The notes below the pieces were generated by a model. That model saw only the letters and a list, made by a program, of their open reading frames with translations. It was not told the origin of the DNA and ran no database searches. From contig NZ_JAMTCF010000002.1 in NCBI RefSeq assembly GCF_024171695.1, positions 558,001 to 622,000 on the forward strand: a stretch of DNA of 64,000 nucleotides. The letters run 5' to 3'. Positions 37,309 through 49,256 of this stretch are shown here, piece after piece (within the stretch, counting starts at the first letter, position 1; every line of letters starts with the position of its first letter). A program made the translations under genes and the position numbers. The DNA is from Actinosynnema pretiosum (GTDB lineage Bacteria; Actinomycetota; Actinomycetes; Mycobacteriales; Pseudonocardiaceae).

Positions 37309-38344
37309 CCTGTGTTCCCCGCTTTCCGCTTGTTCTCCACCGGTGGTCCCACCAGGTCCGGCCACGCGGTCGTGCCACGCGCTCCGGTCGAGCCGGGACG
37401 TTCGGTCCAGGTCGTGCAGTTCGGTTCGGGACCGGGGAGGAGAGCGGACGGCCCAGGCTCGCGCCGACCGCTCCGCACCGACCGCAGCCGGTGCTCCCGC
37501 TCCGCACCGGAGGCCGACGCGCGCGCCACCTCCGGCGGATGTTCAGTTGTCCCCGCCCGAGCGGGCGGGCGCGGGGTCCGCCACGAGAGCGGACCTGCGG
37601 ACCCCAAGCTTGCCGGATCGCCGAAACCACCGCTCCGGCGACCGCACCCAACGCCCACGAACCGCGCTGACCAGCGGACACGGTGAGGAAGGAGGATCCA
37701 GCGAACCCCGTCGCAGCCGCAGCGACCACGACCCAAGCCTGAGGGGGATCGTTCTGCGGCCCGCCGAGGGCTGCCGGCTGCCCGAGCCGGTCTGCGGAAG
37801 CTGAAGCTGATTCGCGTGGCCTGCGCGCGGGTCCCGGCGGGGCCTATCCGAGGTGACCCCTGCCGCCTGCCGCTGCTGTCTGCCGTTGACGCCTGCCGTT
37901 GACGCCTGCCGGGTGAGTTGATCTTGCTTGTCGGGCAACTCGCCGCTGTCCGCCGCTGTTCCGCCTGGTAGCGGGCTAGTCGGTAGCGCCCCGGTCGTTA
38001 GTGCTCTCCACCCGTCGAGCCCAAAGGAGGCTGCTCGCGTCCGCACGCCAAAGCGGGGGAGTGCTCTCGTGGGGACCGCACGGTTGTCGCGCAGGTCCGC
38101 TGAGGACAGTGCCCGCCGCTCGGTCGACCTGCCTGGCGGGTGTCGTGTGGTCTGGCCCTGCTGCCCAGCCCGGCCGCCGCCGGATTCGGCAGTCGTCGGC
38201 TCTGCTGGATCTGGCTGCCATTGCTCTGGCCGCCGTTGGGCCTGCTCGCCGACCGGTTGGTCAGCGAGCAAGCCCGCTCGGTGGTCCGCTGGATCGCGCG
38301 ATCCGCTGGATGGCGCGTTCCGCCGGACTCGTGCTCCGCCAGCG
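37309..38344. other. 1-kb gap between galE and galK with no recognised gene
   Basis: Open frames here look like composition artefacts (no starts with RBS, no domain). Some repeat structure is present: a 13-bp tandem TGCCGTTGACGCC at 37881-37906, and a 14-bp perfect palindrome GGATCGCGCGATCC at 38291-38304 flanked by the direct repeat CCGCTGGAT. Confidence 0.5.
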
Positions 38345-39538
38345 CTAGATGTCGCGGCCGGCGCCAGGGGACGGCACGGCCGTGAAGGTGCGCGGCGCGG
38401 TCCAGCCCTTCGCCGCGAACGCGGCCTCGACGTCGGCGACCACCTTGTCGTGCAGCTCGACGGGCACCAGCGCGATCGCCGAGCCGCCGAAGCCGCCGCC
38501 GGTCATGCGGGAGCCCAGGGCGCCCGAGGCCAGCGCGGAGTCCACCGCGACGTCCAGCTCCGGGCAGGACACCCGGTAGTCGTCGCGCAGGCTGACGTGC
38601 GACGCGGTCAGCAGCGGGCCCAGCTCGGCCAGTTCGCCCGAGCGCAGCACCTCCACCGCACGCAGCACCCGCTCGTTCTCGGTCACCACGTGCCGCACCA
38701 GCGGGCGCAGGTTCTCCGGGAGCTTCGCCAGCGCCTCGTCCAGGCCCTCGGCCGTGACGTCGCGCAGCGCGTCGACGCCCAGCAGCGCCGCCGCCTCCTC
38801 GCACCCCGCCCTGCGGGCGCCGTAACCGCCGTCGCTGTGCGAGTGGCTGGCGCGGGTGTCGATCACCAGCACCTCCAGGCCGCGCGCCGACGCGTCGAAC
38901 GGGACCTGCTCGGCCTCGCCCGAGCGCACGTCCAGGAACAGCACGTGCGCGTCGGTGCAGCACAGCGACGCGGTCTGGTCGAGCAGACCGGTCGGCGCGC
39001 CCACGAAGTCGTTCTCCGAGCGCTGCACCAGCCGCGCGACCTGGGCCAGCGAGGGCGTGCCCGGCCCGGAGTTCGCGGGCTTGCCGCCCAGCTCCAGCAG
39101 CGCCAGCGCCACCGCGCACTCCAGCGCGTGCGACGAGGACAGGCCCGCGCCGGAGGGCACGTCACCGGCGATGACGACGTCCGCCCCGCCCTTGAGCCCC
39201 TCGGAGCGCAGCGCCCACGCCACACCGGCCGGGTAGGCGGCCCAACCGGGCACCGAGCCCGGCTCCAAGTCCGCGACCAGCACGTCCTCGGCGTGGCGGG
39301 CCGCACCGTCGTCGCCGACCGTGACGACGCTCAGCACGCCGTCCTCGCGCGGCGAGGCCGCGGCGGCCAGCCGGTGGGGCAGGGCGAACGGCAGCACGAA
39401 GCCGTCGTTGTAGTCGGTGTGCTCACCGATCAGGTTCACCCGACCGGGAGCCGACCAGACGCCCGCAGGCGCACGGCCGTGCAACTTCTCGAACTCGGCG
39501 GCCGCCTTGTCGGCGGGCCGCTGCCGCACGGCGCTCAC
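38345..39538 (-). CDS. galK: Galactokinase
   Basis: GHMP kinase phosphorylating galactose. 397 aa; GRVNLIGEHTDYNDGFVLPFAL is the galactokinase signature, GDVPSGAGLSSSHALE the ATP loop, and GSRMTGGGFGGSAIALV the C-terminal motif. The GTG at 39538 overlaps the IdeR stop (GTGA), so translation is coupled to ideR, an unexpected partnership. Confidence 0.96.
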   Translation of the reverse strand: MSAVRQRPADKAAAEFEKLHGRAPAGVWSAPGRVNLIGEHTDYNDGFVLPFALPHRLAAAASPREDGVLSVVTVGDDGAARHAEDVLVADLEPGSVPGWAAYPAGVAWALRSEGLKGGADVVIAGDVPSGAGLSSSHALECAVALALLELGGKPANSGPGTPSLAQVARLVQRSENDFVGAPTGLLDQTASLCCTDAHVLFLDVRSGEAEQVPFDASARGLEVLVIDTRASHSHSDGGYGARRAGCEEAAALLGVDALRDVTAEGLDEALAKLPENLRPLVRHVVTENERVLRAVEVLRSGELAELGPLLTASHVSLRDDYRVSCPELDVAVDSALASGALGSRMTGGGFGGSAIALVPVELHDKVVADVEAAFAAKGWTAPRTFTAVPSPGAGRDI

Positions 39539-40227
39539 CTGGCCTGCACCAGCACGGCGTGGGCGATGGACTGGCTCAGCTCGGCCGTCGTCCCACCGCT
39601 GCCGACCCGCACGACCTTGCTGTCGTCCAGCGACTCGACCTTCACAACACTTCCCGGCATCACACCCGCAGCTTTCAGATCCGCCATGAGATCGGGGTCG
39701 AGCTGAACGTGCTCGGCGATCCGCTTGACCTCCACCTGGCCCCCACCGCGCCTGGCCACCTCGTCGATGCGCTGCAGGTCCGCCTCCACGGGGGGAGCGG
39801 GCTCGCCGTCGCCGAGCTTGTCCAAGCCGGGGATGGGGTTGCCGTAGGGGGAGGTGGTCGGGTTGCCGAGCAGCTTCACCAGCTTGCGCTCGACGGCCTC
39901 GCTCATCACGTGCTCCCAGCGACATGCCTCGCTGTGCACGTGCTCCCACTCCAGGCCGATGATGTCGACCAGCAGCCGCTCGGCCAACCGGTGCTTGCGC
40001 ATCACCGACACCGCGAGGTTGCGGCCCTGCTCGGTCAGCTCCAGGTGCCGGTCGTCGGCGACGACGACCAGCCCGTCCCGCTCCATGCGGCCGACGGTCT
40101 GGCTCACGGTCGGGCCGCTCTGGCCCAACCGCTCGGCGATGCGGGCGCGCAGCGGAACCACGCCCTCTTCTTCGAGCTCGTAGATCGTGCGGAGGTACAT
40201 CTCCGTGGTGTCGATGAGGTCGTTCAC
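39535..40227 (-). CDS. ideR: Iron-dependent repressor (DtxR/IdeR family)
   Basis: 230 aa. N-terminal winged helix (IDTTEMYLRTIYELEEEGVVPLRARIAERLGQSGPTVSQTVGRM), a dimerisation/metal domain with EWEHVHSEACRWEHVMSEAVE, and a C-terminal SH3-like FeoA domain. Metal ligands Met, Cys, Glu and His are in place (SEACRWEHV). It represses iron uptake and storage genes under iron-replete conditions. It is overlapped by galK downstream. Confidence 0.95.
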   Translation of the reverse strand: MNDLIDTTEMYLRTIYELEEEGVVPLRARIAERLGQSGPTVSQTVGRMERDGLVVVADDRHLELTEQGRNLAVSVMRKHRLAERLLVDIIGLEWEHVHSEACRWEHVMSEAVERKLVKLLGNPTTSPYGNPIPGLDKLGDGEPAPPVEADLQRIDEVARRGGGQVEVKRIAEHVQLDPDLMADLKAAGVMPGSVVKVESLDDSKVVRVGSGGTTAELSQSIAHAVLVQAR

Positions 40228-40324
40228 ACCCGCTCCCCTTCTTATGCCTTCATGCTAGTCGCACCGGTCAGGGCGACCTCTCGCGCTCACGGCGAACAGG
40301 TGCGCGCCGGTGCAGGATGGCACC

Positions 40325-41173
40325 GTGCACCCCTTGATCAGCACTGAAGCACTGGCTGTCGCGCTGGCGGGCGAGCGCCCCCCGGTCGTGCTCGACGTCC
40401 GCTGGCGGCTCGGCGGTCCGCCCGCACGACAAGACTACGAGGTCGGTCACGTCCCCGGAGCCGTCCACACCGACCTGGACGCGGCTCTGGCCGCACCGCC
40501 CGGTCCGGAGGGCAGGCACCCGCTGCCGGAGGCGTCCGCGCTGCAGCGCGCGCTGCGTGCGGCGGGCGTCCGCGAGGGCGTCCCGGTGGTGGCCTACGAC
40601 GACAAGGACGGCTCGGTGGCGGCCAGGGCGTGGTGGCTGCTGCGCTGGGCGGGCCACGACCAGGTGGCCGTCCTGGACGGCGGTTACTCGGCGTGGTCGG
40701 CCGAGGGCAGGCCGGTCACCGCCGAGGAGCCGGAGCCCGCGGAGGGCGACGTCGTCGTGCGGCCGGGCCGGATGCCGATCGTGGACGCGGACGGTGCCGC
40801 CGAGCTGGCCCGCGAGGGCGTCCTGCTGGACGCGCGCGCCGGGGCCCGCTACCGGGGCGAGGTGGAACCGGTCGACCCGAAGGCGGGCCACATCCCCGGC
40901 GCGGTGAGCGCCCCGTCCGCCGAGCACGCGGGCGAGGACGGCCGCTGGCTGCCCGCGCGGGCACTGGCGGACCGCTTCCAGGCGCTGGGCGTGACCCCGG
41001 ACCGCCCGGTGGGCGCGTACTGCGGCTCGGGCGTCACGGCGTCCTCGGTGGTCCTGGCCCTGGAGGCGGCGGGCCTGACCACCAGCGACACCCCGGCCCT
41101 GCTGTACCCCGGCTCGTGGTCGAACTGGTCCGCCCAGGACCGCCCGGTGGCGACCGGAGACCAGCCCGGTTAG
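40325..41173 (+). CDS. sseA: Rhodanese-type sulfurtransferase
   Basis: 282 aa with two rhodanese domains. The C-terminal active-site loop is AYCGSGVTA with the catalytic Cys; the N-terminal repeat retains VLDVRWRL and GHVPGAVHTDLD. Likely a thiosulfate or mercaptopyruvate:cyanide sulfurtransferase. GTG 40325 is chosen; GTG 40310 is possible. It is divergent from ideR. A long repeat array follows the stop. Confidence 0.9.
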   Translation: MHPLISTEALAVALAGERPPVVLDVRWRLGGPPARQDYEVGHVPGAVHTDLDAALAAPPGPEGRHPLPEASALQRALRAAGVREGVPVVAYDDKDGSVAARAWWLLRWAGHDQVAVLDGGYSAWSAEGRPVTAEEPEPAEGDVVVRPGRMPIVDADGAAELAREGVLLDARAGARYRGEVEPVDPKAGHIPGAVSAPSAEHAGEDGRWLPARALADRFQALGVTPDRPVGAYCGSGVTASSVVLALEAAGLTTSDTPALLYPGSWSNWSAQDRPVATGDQPG

Positions 41174-41183
41174 TCGGTGGGTC

Positions 41184-41480
41184 GACCAGCCCGATTGACC
41201 AGCCCGATTGACCGGCCCCGTTGGCCACCTCGGTTGATCGGCCCGGCTGATCGGCCCGGCTGACCGGCCCGGCTGACCGGCCCGGCTGACCGGCCCGGCT
41301 GACCGGCCCGGTCGGCTGGCTCGGTCGGCTGACTTGGCTGACCGAGCCGGTTGGCCGGTTCGGCTGACCTGCCCGGCTGACCCGCCCGGTTGGCCGGCTC
41401 GGTTGGCCTGCCGGGCAGGGTCGGTCCGGCTGACCCGCCCACCCGCTTGGTCGGTTCGGCTGGCTGGCCGGGTCGGCTGG
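41184..41480. repeat. 13-bp tandem array (GACCGGCCCGGCT) after sseA
   Basis: Clean head-to-tail 13-bp units run from 41184 (GACCAGCCCGATT, GACCGGCCCCGTT, then several identical GACCGGCCCGGCT), degrading after about 41310. Since 13 is not a multiple of three, no frame stays open with one peptide repeat. The remaining gap to 41744 is degenerate and gene-free. Confidence 0.88.
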
Positions 41481-41744
41481 TGGAGCCCGGCTCGGGTGAT
41501 CTCAGGCGACCTGCCCGACCGATTACCTGCGATCTGCGAGGTTCGTCACCGGAGACGGCTCGGCTGAGCATCGACGCCCGGCTCGGCTGATCACCGATGT
41601 CCGATCCGGCCGATCACCGGCAGTCAGCCCGGTTGACCACCGGCGTCCAGCCCCACCGATCACCGCGAAACCGATCATCGCCAACCACTCCGCGCGAGCC
41701 CGCGCGGTCGGGACCGAGCGGGTTCCGGCCGCGCGCTCCGCTCG

Positions 41745-42380
41745 TCAGGCGTCGGGGATGCGGTCGAAGGCCTTGGTCGCCAGGTCCAGCGCCAGCTGGC
41801 ACGGCTCGGCCGAGCCGTCCGTCGTCACGTCGACGCGCAGCGCCGCCGTCGCCTCCTGCGGGTCCTCCGTCAGCGCCACCAGCACCGCGCACCCCTGCTC
41901 GGTCTTCATCCGGTACGCGCTGTTCCCACCCACCTGGATCTTCCCGACCTCGGCGTTCGCGTCCGGGATGAAGTACGAGGACTGCAAGATCACGATCTTC
42001 ATCGGGTCGTAGGACGAGTGCAGGCACCCGTTGGTCTCCAGCATCTCGCTCGCCCCGAACACCACGGCCACCTCCTGCGCGCTCAGCAGCTTGCAGGCGT
42101 CGTACCCGGCCTTCTTCCGCTTCCCCAGCGCCACCTCGCCGCTGCCGCTCTGCCCGGAACCGGAACCGGGATCGGTCGCCTTCGGCTCGGTCGCGCCCGG
42201 CTCGTCGGAGCCGCTCGGCTCGGCGGCCCCGCTCTCGGCGGAGGCGGGAGCGGAGGCGGGAGCGCTGGCCCCGCCGCCCGAGGCGCTGCTCGCGCTCCCG
42301 GTGACGGGGCTGCTGCACCCCACCACCCCGAGCACGGCGGCGAGGCAGGCGGTCACCACTGAGGCACGTCGCAGGCGCAT
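41745..42380 (-). CDS. DUF3558-type lipoprotein
   Basis: 211 aa. Signal peptide and lipobox MRLRRASVVTACLAAVLGVVGC, then a 60-residue Ser/Ala/Gly/Pro-rich linker, then the DUF3558 domain: CKLLSAQEVAVVFGASEM with paired Cys (ACKLL, NGCLHSSYD) and QGCAVLVALTED. Surface lipoproteins of this family are common in Pseudonocardiales and their role is not established. Confidence 0.82.
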   Translation of the reverse strand: MRLRRASVVTACLAAVLGVVGCSSPVTGSASSASGGGASAPASAPASAESGAAEPSGSDEPGATEPKATDPGSGSGQSGSGEVALGKRKKAGYDACKLLSAQEVAVVFGASEMLETNGCLHSSYDPMKIVILQSSYFIPDANAEVGKIQVGGNSAYRMKTEQGCAVLVALTEDPQEATAALRVDVTTDGSAEPCQLALDLATKAFDRIPDA

Positions 42381-42570
42381 GGTCGGTTGGACCCCGTTCC
42401 CCCGCTCGGGGTTCCCGCCCACCCGGCGGCGCTCGCCCCCGGCGCGTCGACCCGACCCTAGGGCCCACCACCGACGACCACGGCGCCGCCGCCGGGGAAA
42501 CCACCGACCGGGCAACACCGACCCGCCGCAGCCGTCGTGCGATTACCGGTCAGTAGGCTAAATTTCGGAC

Positions 42571-43763
42571 ATGGGAGCGGAACAGCGCGAAGCGCGGCCA
42601 CCCGCCGTGGTCTGGGACGAGTCGGTGCTCGCCTACGACCTCGGCGGCGACCACCCGCTCAACCCCGTGCGCCTCGACCTCACCGTCCGGCTCGCCACGG
42701 CGCTCGGCGTCCTCGACGGCGTCGACCCGGTCGCCCCCGCCCACGCCACCGACCCCGAGCTCGAACGCGTCCACGACCCCGCCTACCTGGCCGCCGTGCG
42801 CGCCGCCCCGAGCACCGCCTGGGACCTCGGCCACGGCCTCGGCACCACCGACAACCCGGTCTTCGACCGGATGCACGAGGCGTCCTCCCTGATCGTCGGC
42901 GGCTCGCTCGCCGCAGCCCGCCGGATCGCCTCCGGCGCCGCCGACCGGGCCGTCAGCATCGCGGGCGGCCTGCACCACGCCATGCGCGACCGCGCCGCGG
43001 GCTTCTGCGTCTACAACGACTGCGCCGTCGCCATCTCCTGGTTGCTGGACAACGGCTTCGACCGCGTCGCCTACGTCGACACCGACGTGCACCACGGCGA
43101 CGGCGTCCAGGCCGCGTTCTACGACGACCCGCGCGTGCTCACCATCTCCCTGCACCAGAGCCCGCTGAGCCTGTGGCCCGGCACCGGCCGCCCGACCGAG
43201 CTCGGCGGCCCCGGCGCCGAGGGCACGGCGGTCAACGTCGCCCTCCCGCCCGGCACCCCCGACCGGGGCTGGCTGCGCGCCTTCCACGCCGTCGTGCCCT
43301 CGCTGCTCGGCGCGTTCCGCCCGCAGGTCCTCATCACCCAGTGCGGCGTGGACAGCCACCGCGAGGACCCGCTCGCCGACCTGTCGCTGACCGTCGACGG
43401 CCACCGCGCGATCTACCGCGCCCTCCGCCACCTCGCCGACACCACCGCGAACGGCAAGTGGCTGGCGCTCGGCGGCGGCGGGTACGAGCTGGTGCGCGTC
43501 GTGCCCCGCTCCTGGACGCACCTGCTCGCCACCGTGCTCGACCGCGACGTCGACCCGCGCACCCCGCTGCCCGCGTCCTGGATCTCGCACGTCAGCAGGA
43601 CCGCCCCCAACTGGCCGCTGCCCACCGCCATGACCGAGGGCGCCGACACCTCCTTCACGCCGTGGGACGGCTCCGGCGGCGACCCGGTTGACGAGGCCGT
43701 CCGGGCCACCCGGCGCGCCGCGTTCCCCCTGCACGGCCTGGACCCCGAGGACGCGAGGGACTA

Positions 43764-43764
<1 letters not shown>
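42571..43764 (+). CDS. acuC: AcuC-type histone deacetylase-like protein
   Basis: 397-aa Zn-dependent lysine deacetylase. Zn and catalytic residues: GGLHHAMRDRAAGFCVYNDC (the HH pair), VAYVDTDVHHGDGVQ (Asp and His), and TQCGVDSH. The protein family deacetylates acetyl-CoA synthetase. It is followed at once by a GNAT/acyl-CoA-synthetase-like gene (the TAG overlaps the GTG), making a ready writer-eraser pair. Confidence 0.93.
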
Positions 43765-46475
<2,711 letters not shown>

Positions 46476-46751
46476 CGGCCCGCGTTCACAGTTCCGCAGG
46501 TCGACCCCGCACCCCGCCGGGGTCGACCACCGCCGGTGCGCGAACCCCGCCACCACAGGCGTTCCCGCCACCCGCGCCCGTCCGGACCCCGGAGCACCGC
46601 ACGGCCACCCGCACCAGCGCGCTGCGGTGTTCAGGTCCGTTCGGGACGATCTTCTGGGGTCTTTCGGCCTGATTCCGCCGTGAAGCGCAGACGCCGCGCC
46701 CCCCGGCCCCTAGGTTCCCCCGAAAGCACGGGACAGGGGAGGGGAACCACC
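46476..46751. other. Intergenic region before the orphan binding protein
   Basis: About 275 bp. No gene; the final 16 bp hold AGGGGAGGGG, the RBS of the next gene. No strong hairpin seen. Confidence 0.4.
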
Positions 46752-47576
46752 GTGGCAGCGTTAAGCAAGTCATCCCTGGTCTGGGCCACCGCGGCGGTGC
46801 TCGCGCTGACCTCCTGCGGGGCGGACGACAGCACCGTCGTCGGCCGCGCGGAGCAGGGGAGGATCACCATCGGGGTCGCCCACGACCAGCCGGGGCTCGG
46901 CCTGCGGCGCCAGGACGGGAACCTGCGCGGCTTCGACATCGACGTGGCCCGCTACGTCGCCACCGAGCTGGGCGTCCCCGAGTCGGGCATCACCTGGGTC
47001 GAGGCCCCGCCCGAGGACCGCGAGCGGCTGCTCACCTCGGGGGAGGTCGACCTGGTGGTCAACGGCTACTCCATCACCCCGAAGCGGCGCGAGGTCGTCG
47101 ACTTCGCGGGTCCGTACTACACGGCGGGCCAGGACCTGCTGGTGCTGATCGACAACCAGGAGATCACCGGGCCGGACTCGCTCAGCCGGGGTCAGCGGCT
47201 CTGCTCGGTCACCGGAACCACCTCGGCGCAGTACGTGAAGGACACGTTCGCGAAGAACGTGAAGCTGGTCGAGCAGCCCAGGTTCAGCGAGTGCGTGACC
47301 GCGCTGCTCGCCGGGGAGGTCGACGCGCTCACCACCGACGACGTCGTGCTCGCCGGGTACGCCGCGCAGAACCCGGAGCTGCTCAGGGTGGTCGGCGAGC
47401 CGTTCAGCGAGGAGGAGTACGGGATCGGCCTGCCCAAGGGGCAGCAGGAGACCAAGGACGCGGTCACCGCCGCGCTGCGCAAGATGGTCGACAGCGGCGA
47501 GTGGAAGCGGGCGCAGGAGGCCAACGTCGGCGGCTCCGACTACCGGTTGCCCGAGCCGCCGCAGATCGCTTCGTGA
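46752..47576 (+). CDS. GluB-like amino-acid-binding lipoprotein, orphan
   Basis: 274 aa; GTG 46752 with AGGGGAGGGG upstream. Signal peptide and lipobox end ALTSC. The mature protein repeats the gluB pattern: ITIGVAHDQPGLGLRR, GFDIDVARYVA, LVVNGYSITPKRREVVDFAGPYYTAGQ, VDALTTDDVVLAGYA. No permease or ATPase is adjacent, so it may serve gluACD elsewhere or act as a receptor. The next gene is a GntR regulator 60 bp downstream. Confidence 0.88.
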   Translation: MAALSKSSLVWATAAVLALTSCGADDSTVVGRAEQGRITIGVAHDQPGLGLRRQDGNLRGFDIDVARYVATELGVPESGITWVEAPPEDRERLLTSGEVDLVVNGYSITPKRREVVDFAGPYYTAGQDLLVLIDNQEITGPDSLSRGQRLCSVTGTTSAQYVKDTFAKNVKLVEQPRFSECVTALLAGEVDALTTDDVVLAGYAAQNPELLRVVGEPFSEEEYGIGLPKGQQETKDAVTAALRKMVDSGEWKRAQEANVGGSDYRLPEPPQIAS

Positions 47577-47635
47577 CCTCCGACCCACCCCGTTGGCGGG
47601 TCCTGCGCGGACCCGCTGGGGCCTAGGGTCGCCGG

Positions 47636-48409
47636 GTGATCAGCTCCCACACCTCCCCCGGCCGCCGGGCCGACAAGCCCGTCCGCGCCGGGATTCCCGA
47701 GCACGGGCGGGTTCCCCGCTACTACGCGGTCAAGACCGAGCTGCTGTGGCTGGTCGAGGCGCTGGGGGAGGGGGCGGCGCTGCCGTCGGAGCGGGAACTG
47801 GCCTGCCGGTTCTCGGTGTCGCGGGTGACGCTGCGCCAGGCCGTCGCCGAGCTCGTCCTGGAGGGCAGGCTCCTGCGGCGGCACGGCAGCGGCACCTACG
47901 TCGCCCCGCCCAAGCTCGTGCAGCCGCTGTCGCTGGTGAGCTATGCGGACGGGATGCGCGCGCAGGGCATCCGGCCCGAGCGGGGTGTGGTGACCGTCGA
48001 GCGGTTACCCGCCGACGAGGTGCTCGCCGAGGACCTGCTGGTGCCGCACGGGGACCCGGTGCTGCACCTGGAGCGGGTCATGCTCGCCGACGGCGCGCGG
48101 GTCGGGCTGGAGTCGACCTACCTGCCGCTGTCCCGCTTCCCCGGCCTGCTCGACGCGCTCGACCCGGCCGGATCGCTGCACGCGTGCCTGCGCGAGCGGT
48201 TCGGCGTCGAGTTCGGCGGGGCCGAGGAGCGGGTGGAGACCGTGCTGGCCGCGCCGCGCGAGGCGCTGCTCATCGGCACCAACCCCGCGCTGCCCATGCT
48301 GCTGCTGCACCGGGTCGCGCACGACCGGGCGGGCACGCCGGTGGAGCGCTCGCGCTCGCTGTACCGGGGCGACCGCTACAGCCTCGCCGCGCGGTTGCGC
48401 GCGGAGTAG
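47636..48409 (+). CDS. GntR/HutC-type transcriptional regulator with UTRA domain
   Basis: 257 aa. Winged HTH (ALPSERELACRFSVSRVTLRQAVAELVLEGRL...GSGTYVA, about residues 50-100) and C-terminal UTRA ligand domain (RPERGVVTVERLPADEVLAEDLLV, VLHLERVMLADG, VGLESTYLPL). Likely sugar- or amino-acid-responsive; target unknown. The preceding orphan binding-protein gene is the only physical hint. Confidence 0.9.
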   Translation: MISSHTSPGRRADKPVRAGIPEHGRVPRYYAVKTELLWLVEALGEGAALPSERELACRFSVSRVTLRQAVAELVLEGRLLRRHGSGTYVAPPKLVQPLSLVSYADGMRAQGIRPERGVVTVERLPADEVLAEDLLVPHGDPVLHLERVMLADGARVGLESTYLPLSRFPGLLDALDPAGSLHACLRERFGVEFGGAEERVETVLAAPREALLIGTNPALPMLLLHRVAHDRAGTPVERSRSLYRGDRYSLAARLRAE

Positions 48410-48665
48410 GGACCGGGCCGTTCCGAGGAATGCCGGTTTCGAGTCCGCGCAACCGGAACCGGGGCGTGAACGTCCACAGTGGACTCAATTTCTCCGGATA
48501 TCACCCGGATGTGCGCTCAAGTTCCGAAAAATGGCCTGAACGTTGCCGATTCGACGCTTTGCGCCCCCCATTAGCAGGCATTTCGCCCTGCCTTCGCGGC
48601 GGTACCGTTGGTACTCGGATCGAGTGCTCCTCGCTCGCAGCGGTGCGGGGGAAGCGGGGTGGATC
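48410..48665. other. Lower-GC intergenic region before a small unknown gene
   Basis: About 255 bp, noticeably less GC-rich than neighbours, with tracts such as TTTCTCCGGATATCACC and AAAAATGG. No clear gene or strong hairpin; it probably holds the promoter of the next gene. Confidence 0.4.
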
Positions 48666-48992
48666 GTGACATTCAAGGAGGAGTTCCTCAGGGAACTGGA
48701 CGACTGCCTGCGCGGTTTCGGGGCGGTGCCCGCCGCGCACCCGGCCGAGCTGGCCAGGTTCGTGGACTACGTCCGGGCGCTGCCCGAGGACGACAACCGG
48801 TTGCGCTCGCTGGCCGGGGTCGACCAGGGATCGGGCTCGTTCTGGAACAACCCCGCCGTGTGGTGGGAGCAGGTCCCCGGATTCGGCGCGGACGACGCGG
48901 ATTGCGCGCGACTGCTGGACCGGATGCTCGACGAGGCCATCAGCGACGAGATCGACGTGCTGGAGATGGAGATCAGGGAACTGCCCGGCTGA
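48666..48992 (+). CDS. Small conserved-looking unknown protein (108 aa)
   Basis: GTG 48666, giving VTFKEEFLRELDDCLRGFGA. Acidic, helical, with Trp/Asn-rich centre (SFWNNPAVWWEQVPGFGADD). No signal peptide, membrane helix or recognised domain. A purine-rich GGGGAAGCGGGG lies about 8 nt upstream. It may be a small cytoplasmic protein or an immunity-type protein; I do not recognise it. Confidence 0.6.
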   Translation: MTFKEEFLRELDDCLRGFGAVPAAHPAELARFVDYVRALPEDDNRLRSLAGVDQGSGSFWNNPAVWWEQVPGFGADDADCARLLDRMLDEAISDEIDVLEMEIRELPG

Positions 48993-49076
48993 TCCCGCTC
49001 CGCCGGTCCGGGGCGCGGTCGGGCGCGCCGGACCGGAAAGCGCGAGGCGTGCGAAAGGGCCCTGAAAAGGCTGACA

Positions 49077-49112
49077 CCCGCTGTGCGTCCGGGTCGCCGG
49101 ACGCACAGCGGG
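49077..49112. terminator. Terminator between the 108-aa gene and the paralogue pair
   Basis: Perfect 16-bp stem starting CCCGCTGTGCG (49077-49092), GTCG loop, complement at 49097-49112. Confidence 0.85.
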
Positions 49113-49225
49113 GTGCTCATCGCTCTGCTGTTCCTCTTTTGCGTTCTGACGCCTGCCGCGCCGGGCTTCGGGACAAGCGTTGTGGCGTGCTGCCCAGCGG
49201 TCAGGTGGTGCTGGTCTGGCGTGCT

Positions 49226-49256
49226 GTGAGGCTGCGCCTCACAGGCTGCGCCTCAC
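49226..49256. repeat. Tandem duplication at the 3' end of the DUF-type gene
   Basis: GTGAGGC/GCCTCAC hairpin (49226-49242), overlapped by the 14-bp unit AGGCTGCGCCTCAC in two head-to-tail copies (49229-49242, 49243-49256). The second copy runs into the stop codon of the adjacent minus-strand gene. Confidence 0.7.

Noticed and set aside
37543..38271. Minus-strand 242-aa frame in the galE-galK gap
   Set aside because: Low-complexity Arg/Ser/Pro-rich product, no RBS, no domain.
41184..41480. CRISPR array
   Set aside because: 13-bp units are contiguous with no spacers, and no cas genes are nearby.
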